Positions 53,787 to 61,772 of a DNA stretch of 64,000 bases are shown piece after piece. The position numbers and the translations under genes were made by a program. Source of the DNA: Paenibacillus montaniterrae. Lineage in GTDB: Bacteria; Bacillota; Bacilli; Paenibacillales; Paenibacillaceae. The stretch lies in NCBI RefSeq assembly GCF_018403185.1, contig NZ_BOSE01000001.1, positions 1,054,001 to 1,118,000 of the forward strand. The letters run 5' to 3'. Position 1 is the stretch's first letter. The number at the start of each line of letters is the position of its first letter. The notes under the pieces are model-generated. The model was not told the origin of the DNA and did no database searches. It saw only the letters and a list, made by a program, of their open reading frames with translations.

Positions 53787-54209
53787 CTATACCAGCTCTT
53801 TATCTACGTACTGCTCAACCGCATCCTTGAATTGCCGCAGCAGCATAGGCAGCTGCTTCATAAGTGGATGCAGCTGCTCTGACTGCCACTGAAAATATTC
53901 CTGCACTAGCGGACGGCGCAAACGAACCAGCTCCAAGAGCACATCCGCCATTCCTTCCGGATAGACGCCTTCGCCCGCTGTAATTTCTACAATATCCTCG
54001 TAGCTGCTGGCATCGCGCATTAAAAATCCGTCAATGAGATAGCTGCCAACATCGGTTACAATTTCAATTGCCAGATGCAGCGCGCGTTCCTGAGCCAGAC
54101 ACTGGATGGCATCGCCTGTCCATTGCTGCTGCAGCTGTTCTATTGCTTCGCTTAAGCCAGCAATTGTATTTAAGCGCACTGCAATTTGCTCTTGATTCAC
54201 ATAGTACAT
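53787..54209 (-). CDS. DUF86/HepT-like protein (YutE-like)
   Basis: An all-helical protein of 140 residues resembling B. subtilis YutE and the HepT toxins. HepT RNases need an R-x4-H-x-Y motif; here the matching stretch reads RRPLVQEYF, with Gln where His is expected, so nuclease activity is doubtful. No MNT antitoxin gene is adjacent. It precedes the cysteine-rich regulator gene. Confidence 0.78.
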   Translation of the reverse strand: MYYVNQEQIAVRLNTIAGLSEAIEQLQQQWTGDAIQCLAQERALHLAIEIVTDVGSYLIDGFLMRDASSYEDIVEITAGEGVYPEGMADVLLELVRLRRPLVQEYFQWQSEQLHPLMKQLPMLLRQFKDAVEQYVDKELV

Positions 54210-54237
54210 TTACTATTCGCCACCTTCTCCAAATGCG

Positions 54238-54354
54238 CTATTGCTTTTCTGAATCATTTTTCTTTTTTGCTTTACGTTTTAGCCATATGCCCATTACAAA
54301 ACAGCTTGCAATAATAATAAACAGGTAAGTGGCCATTTCATATACGTCGCGCAT
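54238..54354 (-). CDS. Small single-pass membrane protein (38 aa)
   Basis: A 38-residue frame with AGAGGGA eight bases before the ATG. One helix (about 6-25, YEMATYLFIIIASCFVMGIW) is followed by a strongly basic tail, KRKAKKKNDSEKQ. It sits 14 bp after the Dabb gene and 28 bp before the DUF86 gene in one direction. Family unknown. Confidence 0.6.
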   Translation of the reverse strand: MRDVYEMATYLFIIIASCFVMGIWLKRKAKKKNDSEKQ

Positions 54355-54368
54355 CGCATTTATCCCTC

Positions 54369-54656
54369 TTAACTTTCAAAGTCAACAGCTACGGAGGATT
54401 CGCGAACCTCGTTCATATGCTCAATCACCTTTTGATGAACAGGATGTACCTGGTACGCATCCAAATCTGCCATAGAATCAAATTTTGTAATTAATGCAAT
54501 ATCATAGGAACGAGCAGAATGAACAATATCCACTCCAACCTCAATATATTTCAGCTGCTCGATCTTCCCTTCCATATCGCGCAGCACCTGTGCTGTCACT
54601 TCAACCTTCTCTGGAGAATTATCCTTCAGCTTGAAAAAAACAATATGTGTTATCAA
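54369..54656 (-). CDS. Dabb (stress-responsive A/B barrel) protein
   Basis: A 95-residue ferredoxin-like barrel domain; family pattern ITHIVFFKLKD at the N-terminus and AYQVHPVHQKVIEHM near the end. Bacterial members are usually unassigned dimeric proteins. It starts at TTG eight bases after AGGAGG. Confidence 0.85.
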   Translation of the reverse strand: MITHIVFFKLKDNSPEKVEVTAQVLRDMEGKIEQLKYIEVGVDIVHSARSYDIALITKFDSMADLDAYQVHPVHQKVIEHMNEVRESSVAVDFES

Positions 54657-54803
54657 TTAAATTGCCTCCTCAAAACGTGTCGTATGTTTGATTTGCCTGC
54701 CTCTATCGTCGGTAGACTGCTGCACATAGCCGTAGCCAAATGCCGGGCATGTACAGCTTCTGTGACAAATATTCTTGCCTTATGCTCTCATAATACTTCC
54801 TTA

Positions 54804-54832
54804 ATGATACCCTAGTCGTTTTGTTACGACAA
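54804..54832 (-). promoter_or_regulatory. SigA-like promoter of the Dabb gene cluster
   Basis: TTGTCG and TATCAT 17 bp apart on the minus strand, about 150 bp before the Dabb gene. The rest of the gap 54657-54803 shows no gene. Confidence 0.45.
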
Positions 54833-54837
54833 CCGTC

Positions 54838-54924
54838 ATTTTTCGCTCTCGAGTCAAGCCTTCCTACAGCTGCCTATACTAAGCTACAGCGCCCAGCATC
54901 GTCATCAAAGCCCGCTTTTTAAAC
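54838..54924 (-). repeat. Repeat A, degenerate partial copy
   Basis: The left half of repeat A on the minus strand: GTTTAAAAAGC, then CTTTGATGACGATG, and a diverged CTTGACTCGAGAGCGAAAA where full copies have CTTGAACGCTAGCGAAAA. It follows the CuA-protein gene and its terminator in the same sense. Confidence 0.6.
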
Positions 54925-54935
54925 TTCCCCTAATG

Positions 54936-54959
54936 AAAAAGAGCCCTAGTGGGCTCTTT
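54936..54959 (-). terminator. Terminator of the CuA-domain gene
   Basis: AAAGAGCCC / GGGCTCTTT with a four-base loop and TTTTTC on the minus strand, directly after the stop. Confidence 0.85.
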
Positions 54960-54961
54960 CT

Positions 54962-55351
54962 TTAAGCTTCCGTAATAATTAGCTTTGCAGTCATTGTACC
55001 GTGTCCAGGACCGCATGGAATATTACATTCAATTAAATATTCGCCTGGCTCAGTAAACGTATATTCAGTTTCCGCATTATCCTTGTCCATGGAAATGCCT
55101 AGATCCGCAATATCAATTCCGTGAATACCGCTTTTGTTAGAGAAACGCATAATTACAGTGTCGCCAACTTTTGCAGTAAACTCCTCTTCGTTAAATGTAA
55201 AGTCGTTGGATGCAACAATTTTCATCAAACTTACACCCTCTGGCAATGAAGCAGATTCATCGACAGGCTTGTCTGGCAATCCGAAAGCAACAAGACATAC
55301 TGCCATAATAGAGGCAATCGATACCAGCGTAAACATAATCCATTTCTGCAT
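54962..55351 (-). CDS. Membrane-anchored cupredoxin with CuA-type site
   Basis: A 129-residue protein with one N-terminal helix (about 5-22) and a cupredoxin domain. The copper ligands match cytochrome c oxidase subunit II: a His in SGIHGIDI and the loop CNIPCGPGHGTM (C-x3-C-x3-H-x2-M). Only one anchor helix is present, and no oxidase subunit genes are nearby, so it may be an independent electron carrier or copper protein. The ATG at 55351 follows AGGGGAG at nine bases. Confidence 0.82.
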   Translation of the reverse strand: MQKWIMFTLVSIASIMAVCLVAFGLPDKPVDESASLPEGVSLMKIVASNDFTFNEEEFTAKVGDTVIMRFSNKSGIHGIDIADLGISMDKDNAETEYTFTEPGEYLIECNIPCGPGHGTMTAKLIITEA

Positions 55352-55485
55352 TACAATGTGCTCCCCTTCTATATCATAATGTCTACTTCCTATATTAACT
55401 AACATCGCTTAATTTTCTCAACTACTAACTAAGCAAATGTGAATATTTTTTCATCTTTATGACAAAATGATGAACATTTTTCGAA

Positions 55486-55896
55486 TTATTGGGCCATGTA
55501 ACGCTTAAGCATTTGCTCACACTCAACCTTGACGACATTCCACATCATAAACTTTTTATGATGATAGCCTCGGCATACGTATTTGGTCAGCAGTCCATCC
55601 TCCATTCTCTGCTTTTCATAAATTTTAATACCATTTTTACGGAACATCCGCCGCAAATCTGCCATATCGAGCAATACGCGATCCTGTACCCCCCGCAGGA
55701 TGGACTCGTACAAACGCGGAAGCTTGAACTTGGACAAGCCGATGACCTTAACGTCATGCTCAATAACAAGCAACGCCAGCTCCAGCACCATATACTGCTT
55801 GACTGCTTCTGATTCATACTGCTCCTGCAGCGGCACATTTGAGGATTGGCGAGGCTTTTCTTCTGCGATTTCATGCTGCTTTTGCTTTATGTCCAT
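55486..55896 (-). CDS. Conserved hypothetical protein (136 aa)
   Basis: A soluble, charged protein with helical pattern and a C-terminal VCRGYHHKKFMMWNVVKVEC segment. I do not recognise the family. AGGAGGTG lies six bases before the ATG at 55896, which is preferred to the frame start at 55941. It is monocistronic. Confidence 0.65.
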   Translation of the reverse strand: MDIKQKQHEIAEEKPRQSSNVPLQEQYESEAVKQYMVLELALLVIEHDVKVIGLSKFKLPRLYESILRGVQDRVLLDMADLRRMFRKNGIKIYEKQRMEDGLLTKYVCRGYHHKKFMMWNVVKVECEQMLKRYMAQ

Positions 55897-56109
55897 TCCA
55901 GCACCTCCTACATAAGCGCCTGATATTAACAGCGTTCCCATCGTTCATTTCAGATATAACCAGAACACACGTTCTTATTATATGCAACAAATGAGCTTTG
56001 ATGCAACCTGATTTCCATAAAGCAGATCCAATGCGCTATGCAGACAGCTCTCAGCAGCAGAAATCGAGCAAGTAATAGCGAAAAAGCCTCGAATAGGAAT
56101 AATTAAGAT

Positions 56110-56316
56110 TTTAAAGAATCTCGGTAACGTTAATATGAACAAGTAGGCAGCGATAGAAACCTAATGAATATGGACAACGTTATGCCTGGACATCCCAGCT
56201 CATTCACGGTAAAAGCAGGCGAATAAGGCATGATAGTTTCATTAAAATCGAAAAAAACTTATTTAGTCACCAATAACGTTATCCAGTTTCCTTAACAATT
56301 AGCTATTACGTTTTGG
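56110..56316 (+). repeat. Repeat C, copy 2 (MITE-like)
   Basis: Shares its ends with the copy at 9864, in the same orientation: TTTAAAGAATCT...TAACGTTAA on the left, and TCAC..ATAACGTTATCCAG..TTCCTTA..TTAGCTAT on the right. The middle differs. It accounts for most of the gene-free stretch 55897-56401; the remainder (55897-56109) is plain AT-rich DNA with no gene seen. Confidence 0.65.
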
Positions 56317-56401
56317 ATGGTCGCCTCACTGGATCTAACGTGCGGTTAACATATTCGGCTCCTTTAATAAACTTCGCACTAGTGCAACAAACATGTAAAA
56401 G

Positions 56402-56902
56402 CTAGCGGTTATCGATTTTTTCAGGGTATAAATCGTGATTCAATAAGCGGTACTCTGCCATTTGCTCATACTTTGTAGCGGGACGTCCCCAGTTCGTATA
56501 CGGATCAATGGAAATGCCACCGCGCGGCGTAAATTTTCCCCAAACCTCAATATATCTCGGATTCATTAGCTCAATCAAATCATTCATTATAATATTCATA
56601 CAATCCTCATGAAAGTCGCCATGATTACGGAAGCTGAACAAATACAGCTTTAGCGACTTGCTTTCAACCATCTTAATGTCTGGAATATATGAAATATAGA
56701 TCGTTGCAAAATCAGGCTGTCCCGTGATTGGGCAAAGACTCGTAAACTCCGGACAATTGAACTTCACAAAATAGTCTCGATTAGGATGCTTGTTCTCAAA
56801 CGTCTCCAGTACCTCAGGCGCATAATCACTCGGGTACCTCGTCCCTTGATTGCCCAATAATGTTATCCCTTGCAAATCAGCTTGCTTTCTTCCTTCAGTC
56901 AT
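56402..56902 (-). CDS. queF: NADPH-dependent preQ0 reductase QueF
   Basis: Reduces 7-cyano-7-deazaguanine (preQ0) to preQ1 in queuosine synthesis. The single-domain type has the catalytic Cys in [14 protein letters not shown] (about 50-63), the [14 protein letters not shown] substrate motif and FHEDC with the conserved Asp region. 166 residues from the ATG at 56902 (AAAGGA nine bases upstream). It is separated from queE-D-C by the A/B repeat block, which begins 18 bp upstream of its start. Confidence 0.94.
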   Translation of the reverse strand: MTEGRKQADLQGITLLGNQGTRYPSDYAPEVLETFENKHPNRDYFVKFNCPEFTSLCPITGQPDFATIYISYIPDIKMVESKSLKLYLFSFRNHGDFHEDCMNIIMNDLIELMNPRYIEVWGKFTPRGGISIDPYTNWGRPATKYEQMAEYRLLNHDLYPEKIDNR

Positions 56903-56920
56903 ATTATCCATTCCTTTCAA

Positions 56921-57052
56921 CGCTCCGGAGTAAAGCATCCTCCAGTCGCTTTTTAAATCCTGATGCTCTTATCTAGTGGTGGTAGCATCAGGATTTAAAG
57001 GCGACACACGTTCGTTTTTCGGATTGCTTTACTCCTTCGCTGGTGCTTTTTT
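56921..57052 (-). repeat. Repeat B, copy 6 (compensated variant)
   Basis: Single B module on the minus strand. Its arms read GGAGTAAAGCA / TGCTTTACTCC and ATCCTGATGC / GCATCAGGAT, where other copies have GGAGCAAAGCA / TGCTTTGCTCC and ATCGTAATGC / GCATTACGAT. Every arm change is matched on the other side. The loop is unrelated to that of the other copies. Confidence 0.8.
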
Positions 57053-57092
57053 AAATGCATTCTGGGCATAGCTTCTAGCCTTTGGCTATTCA

Positions 57093-57227
57093 GCGCTTCG
57101 GAGCAAAGCATCCTTCAGTCGCTTTTTAAATCGTAATGCTCTTTATTTAAATTTTTTAAGGTTGCATTACGATGTTAAAGGCGACCCACTTCGTTTTCCG
57201 GATGCTTTGCTCCTCCGCTGTAGCTTT
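57093..57227 (-). repeat. Repeat B, copy 7
   Basis: B module with the standard CATCGTAATGC / GCATTACGAT stem, minus-strand sense, between copy 6 and the A copies. Confidence 0.8.
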
Positions 57228-57235
57228 GAGTGTAA

Positions 57236-57420
57236 AACCAAGAAGCTTGGACGCTAGTAGAAAGCGAGGAGCGCTAGCTACGGCACACGCTACGTGAGCA
57301 CCTTCAATGTTTCCGCCGGAAACATACATCGGAAGCATAACCTTTCGCTAGCGTTCAAGATTCGCCGTCGACTACGCTACAACGCAACCGCATCGTCATC
57401 AAAGTCCGGCTTTTTGAACT
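57236..57420 (-). repeat. Repeat A, copy 3 (insert-bearing subtype)
   Basis: A module on the minus strand with the same extra central segment (TGTTTCC/GGAAACA hairpin) as copy 2 at 8299. It is the A copy nearest to B, as on the left side. Confidence 0.8.
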
Positions 57421-57435
57421 ACTCTTCCAATCGAA

Positions 57436-57602
57436 GTTTAAAAAGTTCGGAGTTCAGGACCAAGAAGCTTGGACGCTAGTAGAAAATGAGGAGCGCAGCG
57501 TAGATAAACCTACGTGAGCACCGCAGTTTTCGCTAGCGTTCAAGATTCGATGTCGAATAAACTTCAACGCACAGCATCGTCATCAAAGTCCAATTTTTAA
57601 AC
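57436..57602 (-). repeat. Repeat A, copy 4
   Basis: Full A module without insert; ends GTTTAAAAAG and TTTTTAAAC are complementary. Minus-strand sense. Confidence 0.8.
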
Positions 57603-57619
57603 ATCCGCTTCCAATCGAA

Positions 57620-57786
57620 GTTCAAAAAGTCGGCTTTCAGGACCAAGAAGCTTGGACGCTAGTAGAAAACGAGGAGCGCAGCGTAGAGCAGAGCTACGTG
57701 AGCACCGCAGTTTTCGCTAGCGTTCAAGATTCGCCGTCGAATCGACTACAACGCCCATCATCGTCATCAAAGTCGGCTTTTTGAAC
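57620..57786 (-). repeat. Repeat A, copy 5, directly after queE
   Basis: Full A module whose outer end lies six bases from the queE stop codon, reading in the sense of queE. With copies 3, 4 and B6-B7 it fills the gene-free stretch 56903-57791. Confidence 0.8.
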
Positions 57787-57791
57787 TACCT

Positions 57792-58562
57792 CTAAAAGCC
57801 TTTTTTGTTGCCCCATACCCAGGTGTGTACCTGCGGCAAAACAAATACACTCGTCAGCTCTTTATCTGCCATGACCTGCTCAATCAGCCATTGATAGCGA
57901 GCCAGCAAATGCGGCAGCAGCCGCTCTTGCTCCTGCTCGGCAAGCTGGTCATTGCCAGGTTGAACGTAAAACAAAACCTGCGGATAACGGGCATGCACTT
58001 GCTTTGCATAGTATAAATCCTGCTCGTCGAACACAACGACCTTAAGGCAAAACTGCGATTTATTTTGCAGCAGTCTGTTGATTATCTCATCAAGCTGCTG
58101 CCAGTCCGTTTCCATGCCTGAGCTTGGCGGCTTCGGAGATAGTGTCAAATGATCTATTTGCTTAAACCAATCCTGCCATCTGCTGCCCTGCGTTTCCAGC
58201 GCAACCTTTTTGCCAGCGTCATGAAGCTGGGAGATTAGCGCCTGCAGCTGCGGCAGAAGCGCTGGATTGCCGCCTGACAGCGTGACATGATCATAACCGC
58301 TCCCGCCAAGCTGATCCAATGCCGCTATAATTTCGCCAGCTGACATCAAGCGAATATCATCCTTGGCCGATCCGTCCCATGTAAAGGCCGAATCGCACCA
58401 GGAGCAGCGATAATCGCAGCCGGCTGTGCGGACAAACATCGTCTTGCGGCCAGCCAGCATGCCCTCGCCTTGCACTGTCGGCCCAAATATTTCAAGCACC
58501 GGAATTGGCCGTACTGCCGAATTTGCTAAAACGGTATTGCCGCCAAGGTTAGCCATACTCAT
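57792..58562 (-). CDS. queE: 7-carboxy-7-deazaguanine synthase QueE
   Basis: Radical-SAM enzyme forming the deazapurine ring of queuosine. The cluster motif is CDYRCSWCD (CxxxCxxC, about 49-57), with FGPTVQGEG upstream and the SAM-binding TLSGGNPAL. Its ATG overlaps the queD stop (ATGA), and GGGAGG lies upstream. Last gene of queC-queD-queE. Repeat A5 follows at once. Confidence 0.94.
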   Translation of the reverse strand: MSMANLGGNTVLANSAVRPIPVLEIFGPTVQGEGMLAGRKTMFVRTAGCDYRCSWCDSAFTWDGSAKDDIRLMSAGEIIAALDQLGGSGYDHVTLSGGNPALLPQLQALISQLHDAGKKVALETQGSRWQDWFKQIDHLTLSPKPPSSGMETDWQQLDEIINRLLQNKSQFCLKVVVFDEQDLYYAKQVHARYPQVLFYVQPGNDQLAEQEQERLLPHLLARYQWLIEQVMADKELTSVFVLPQVHTWVWGNKKGF

Positions 58563-59020
58563 AATACGCTACCTCCCTGCAGCTGACGCAGCAGCTTAAC
58601 TGGACGATAGATGCAGTAGCTCGTCGGTGTCTCTCGTAAAAAGACTTGCAAGCACAGCGGCTTATTTTCCGTCGTTTGCAAATATGCAGCAATCAGTTCA
58701 TAAATGACCCGCGCCACTACTTCGGTCGTTGGAAACAGGGCTGAGCTTTCATCACTGAACAGCTCGCCATGCTCATTCAGCAACGTATGGTCCAGCTTGT
58801 CATGAATCAGCTGCTTTATAATAGAAAAGTTCACTAAAAATCCCGCTTCATCCAGCTGATCCCCTGCTATAGTGATATTGGCGAAATACGTATGACCGTG
58901 CACACGCTGGCATTTTCCCGCTTTTTCCGAAGGCACATAATGGGCGGCTGCAAAATGAAAATCTTTGTTCAGCTCATAGGCAAAAGGATGCGAAACCTGC
59001 GGATAAGTTTGCTGCAGCAT
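58559..59020 (-). CDS. queD: 6-carboxy-tetrahydropterin synthase QueD
   Basis: Converts dihydroneopterin triphosphate to 6-carboxy-tetrahydropterin. Zinc ligands lie in FHFAAAHYV and VHGHTYFANI; the catalytic Cys is in KCQRVHGH. The ATG at 59020 overlaps the queC stop region (TAGCATG), with AGGCGGGTGG upstream; a longer frame to 59098 is an artefact of overlap. Confidence 0.92.
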   Translation of the reverse strand: MLQQTYPQVSHPFAYELNKDFHFAAAHYVPSEKAGKCQRVHGHTYFANITIAGDQLDEAGFLVNFSIIKQLIHDKLDHTLLNEHGELFSDESSALFPTTEVVARVIYELIAAYLQTTENKPLCLQVFLRETPTSYCIYRPVKLLRQLQGGSVL

Positions 59021-59021
59021 G

Positions 59022-59678
59022 CTATACCACCCGCCTTGCCAAGTATTGCTGCAAACCACGATGGCGCAGCTCGCATGCAGGACAATGGCCGCATCCATCT
59101 GCTATGACGCCGTTGTAGCAGGTCAGCGTTTTATGACGCACAAACTCAAAGGCGCCAAGCTCATCAGCCAGCTGCCAGGTTTGGGCTTTATCAAGCCACA
59201 TTAACGGTGTATCTATTACAAATTCATAATCCATTGATAAATTAAGGGTAACATTGAGCGACTTTACAAATATATCGCGGCAATCGGGATAACCGCTAAA
59301 ATCGGTCTCGCATACTCCCGTAACGATATGCCTTGCGCCAATTCCTTTCGCTAAAATAGCGGCAAACGATAAAAATAACAGGTTGCGCCCGTCGACAAAT
59401 GTAGTCGGCAACTCTCCATCCTTCGCCTCAATTTCAATGTCTGATCGCGTAAGCGCATTGGGCGCAAGCTGATTAAGCAGTCCCATATCCAGAACATGCT
59501 GCTTGACGCCAAGCTCCTTGGCAATCGCCGCTGCGCATTCCAGCTCAAGCGCATGGCGCTGACCATAATTAAAGGTGACGGTCTCCACCTCTGCAAAGCG
59601 CTGCAGCGCCCAGAACAAGCAAGTGGTGCTGTCCTGCCCGCCACTAAATACGACTACTGCTTTTTCCTGATGTCGCAT
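59022..59678 (-). CDS. queC: 7-cyano-7-deazaguanine synthase QueC
   Basis: ATP-dependent formation of preQ0. The PP-loop is [12 protein letters not shown] (about 9-20), and the zinc site uses the C-terminal [14 protein letters not shown] cysteines. AGGAGG lies before the ATG at 59678. First gene downstream of the preQ1 riboswitch. Confidence 0.95.
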   Translation of the reverse strand: MRHQEKAVVVFSGGQDSTTCLFWALQRFAEVETVTFNYGQRHALELECAAAIAKELGVKQHVLDMGLLNQLAPNALTRSDIEIEAKDGELPTTFVDGRNLLFLSFAAILAKGIGARHIVTGVCETDFSGYPDCRDIFVKSLNVTLNLSMDYEFVIDTPLMWLDKAQTWQLADELGAFEFVRHKTLTCYNGVIADGCGHCPACELRHRGLQQYLARRVV

Positions 59679-59773
59679 CGTTCTTCCTCCTGACCTTCTT
59701 GTCAATAAGATCAATCGAAAACAAATCCGAGCAACGCACGCCCCAATTTCAGTGAAAGTTCTCTTTCATTCAA

Positions 59774-59810
59774 ATAAAAACGGCGAGCATTGCATAAGCA
59801 ATACACGCCG
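59774..59810 (-). terminator. Riboswitch-controlled terminator before queC
   Basis: CGGCG..TATTGC / GCAATG..CGCCG stem followed on the minus strand by TTTTTATTT, about 40 nt after the preQ1 aptamer. Confidence 0.85.
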
Positions 59811-59849
59811 AACACAAAACAACGATGCTCCAAAAAGAGAATCGTTTGG

Positions 59850-59884
59850 TTTAGTTTTTTATAGAGGGAGTTCGCGAACCTCTC
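59850..59884 (-). promoter_or_regulatory. preQ1-I riboswitch aptamer
   Basis: The minus strand reads AGAGGTTCGCGAACTCCCTC followed by TATAAAAAACTAA, matching the class I preQ1 aptamer: an AGAGG/CCCTCT stem and an A-rich tail that pairs back into the loop. Binding of preQ1 should favour the terminator downstream and shut off queC-D-E. An AACGAT/ATCGTT stem between them may act in the switch. Confidence 0.92.
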
Positions 59885-59942
59885 CTGAGACCATAGCAAG
59901 CTGATCTTGCTTTGATGCTGCTCAGATTTTCTTGTTCAATTG

Positions 59943-60524
59943 TCATTTGCTACTATAACACAGCTCATGCAGCGCATCAAGCGTCATCATGACATGCTCA
60001 ATCAGCTCCTCGAGATCCTCCATCTGCTCCTCGTTAATGCGGCGATTGAATGGAAGCTCGATTACATTTTCATAATATAATGGTATCCATAGCCCGCTAT
60101 CCTGAGCAGCTCGTGTATCGGCATCATAGCTTGCGGTCAACAGCTGCTTGGGCTGCAGCTCCCGCTGCCAAATTGAAGCAATAATCTGTTCAATTTGCGG
60201 ACAAGCAACGGCTGGCTGTTCTATTTGGCAAGTAAATCTAAGCAGCAGCGAGCATGCTGGCGCCGCTCCCTTGCGCTGTAAAATTTCATCTGCCAAATCC
60301 TGTATCGAGCTGGACAGCACGATCTCAGCTTTAAACGACGGATCAGAAACCAGCTGTGGAAATGTAAATCCAAGCGACCATGTTCTGGACATTACAGCCA
60401 TATCAAGCGTATCCTTGCGGTCAATAATCGCGATTCGATTATCCAGATTGTCAAGATCATAAAGCTGATTCTCCAGCGCCACCTTCAAGTTTTCAAATAT
60501 TACAGGGTCAAACAGCAATAACAT
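59943..60524 (-). CDS. Conserved hypothetical protein (193 aa)
   Basis: A soluble acidic protein beginning MLLLFDPVIFENLKVALENQ, with an extended helix at the C-terminus (EEQMEDLEELIEHVMMTLDA). No motif I can name. It lies upstream of the queuosine operon on the same strand but is separated from it by the riboswitch leader. Confidence 0.65.
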   Translation of the reverse strand: MLLLFDPVIFENLKVALENQLYDLDNLDNRIAIIDRKDTLDMAVMSRTWSLGFTFPQLVSDPSFKAEIVLSSSIQDLADEILQRKGAAPACSLLLRFTCQIEQPAVACPQIEQIIASIWQRELQPKQLLTASYDADTRAAQDSGLWIPLYYENVIELPFNRRINEEQMEDLEELIEHVMMTLDALHELCYSSK

Positions 60525-60747
60525 TCATTCCTTCCTTAACGAAACAGTTGGTACCACTGTCCAAATTTATGCAACCAAAAAAACGGCTAGTCGTACAATA
60601 ATAGTATATGAAACATTTCGTTTTGCAACAGCAAACTGCGAAAAGCGACATCATTTCTTCAAATAATACATCCAACTGTCTGCAAAATGTCGTATACTAT
60701 TTAAAATAGAATAAAAAAGCAATGTAAATCAATGTAGGGGTGACATA

Positions 60748-61671
60748 ATGGAAGACATTAAAAAAGCCTACGAGGAGCTGGGGCTTGAACCATTTGCCAG
60801 CAAGGATCTTGTTGAGCAGCGATACGGACAGGCGCTGCGCAAGCATAAAGCCCGCGCAAAGCTGGAAGCACAAGGACAAACGCCTGAAGCAGATGATAAG
60901 TTTGATTTTGACAAAATAACAGAAGCTTATCGCGCAATACTCGATTATGAAACGAAGAAATATACGGAGGCTTTCGAGCAGGAAGAGTATGGAAAATACA
61001 AAAAAATGGCTGGTCAAGCCAAAAAAATCGACCACTTCTGGCGCTACTACAAAGTGCACACCTTTGTAGCAATCGGACTTGTAATCGCCCTTATCTATGG
61101 CGTCATCGCCTTTCTTGACAGACAAGAAGAAAAACGCTACCTGGCCAGTCTGCCTCCGGTTGACGTTGCAGTATCCTTTATCGGCAATTATTACGACACA
61201 ACCGAGGACAGCTCCTATGAAACAACGAATCAAAAATTTCTTACGGATTTTCCAGAGTACCAACGCTTCAAAACTGACCTGATCTACGTCCCAGAGGATC
61301 CATCCATGCAATATGCTTACTTGCAAAAAGCGATGGTCATGCTGATGACTGAAACACCAGACATCTACATTGCAGATGAGCCAATGAAGGACTGGACATT
61401 GCAGCAAGGACTATATGTAAAGCTTGATGAAGTGAAATCGCTGTCACATCTAATGGACAGCAAATACGTCGTTAAAGGAGCCGTACTGGACAGCCAGCAG
61501 CAGCTGGGCGAAGAGCATGTCTATATGCTCGACCTAACAGAAAGCAAGCTTGCTGAAGATATGCCGATGGCACATACTAAACTGCTGGTCGGCATCCGAG
61601 CGGACGCGCCTAACTACGATAAAGCATTGCAATTCATCGAATATTACGCCGCAACACTGCCAAGCGAATAA
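60748..61671 (+). CDS. J-domain-like single-pass membrane protein with binding-protein-like domain
   Basis: The first 75 residues resemble a DnaJ domain (YEELGLEP..., YRAILDYET), but the HPD motif needed to stimulate Hsp70 is not visible. One membrane helix (about 108-127) follows, then an extracellular domain (about 140-300) that resembles part of a solute-binding protein (YIADEPMKDWTLQQGLYVKL). GGGGTGACATA precedes the ATG. The role is unknown; signal transfer across the membrane is one guess. Confidence 0.72.
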   Translation: MEDIKKAYEELGLEPFASKDLVEQRYGQALRKHKARAKLEAQGQTPEADDKFDFDKITEAYRAILDYETKKYTEAFEQEEYGKYKKMAGQAKKIDHFWRYYKVHTFVAIGLVIALIYGVIAFLDRQEEKRYLASLPPVDVAVSFIGNYYDTTEDSSYETTNQKFLTDFPEYQRFKTDLIYVPEDPSMQYAYLQKAMVMLMTETPDIYIADEPMKDWTLQQGLYVKLDEVKSLSHLMDSKYVVKGAVLDSQQQLGEEHVYMLDLTESKLAEDMPMAHTKLLVGIRADAPNYDKALQFIEYYAATLPSE

Positions 61672-61715
61672 AGTAAAGCCAGCGGCACACTTTACCGCAA
61701 AAACAGGCTTCAATA

Positions 61716-61748
61716 AAGTTGGGCGAGACATCTCGCCCAACTTTTGCT
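61716..61748. terminator. Terminator after the J-domain-like gene
   Basis: AAAGTTGGGCGAGA / TCTCGCCCAACTTT with a short loop, U-rich both ways, between convergent genes. Confidence 0.87.
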
Positions 61749-61772
61749 TTAGGAAAACGTACTTTAATAGAT

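Noticed and set aside
60697..61407. Long 236-codon frame opposite the J-domain-like gene
   Set aside because: It runs antisense through a gene with a good ribosome site and recognisable domains, and has none itself.
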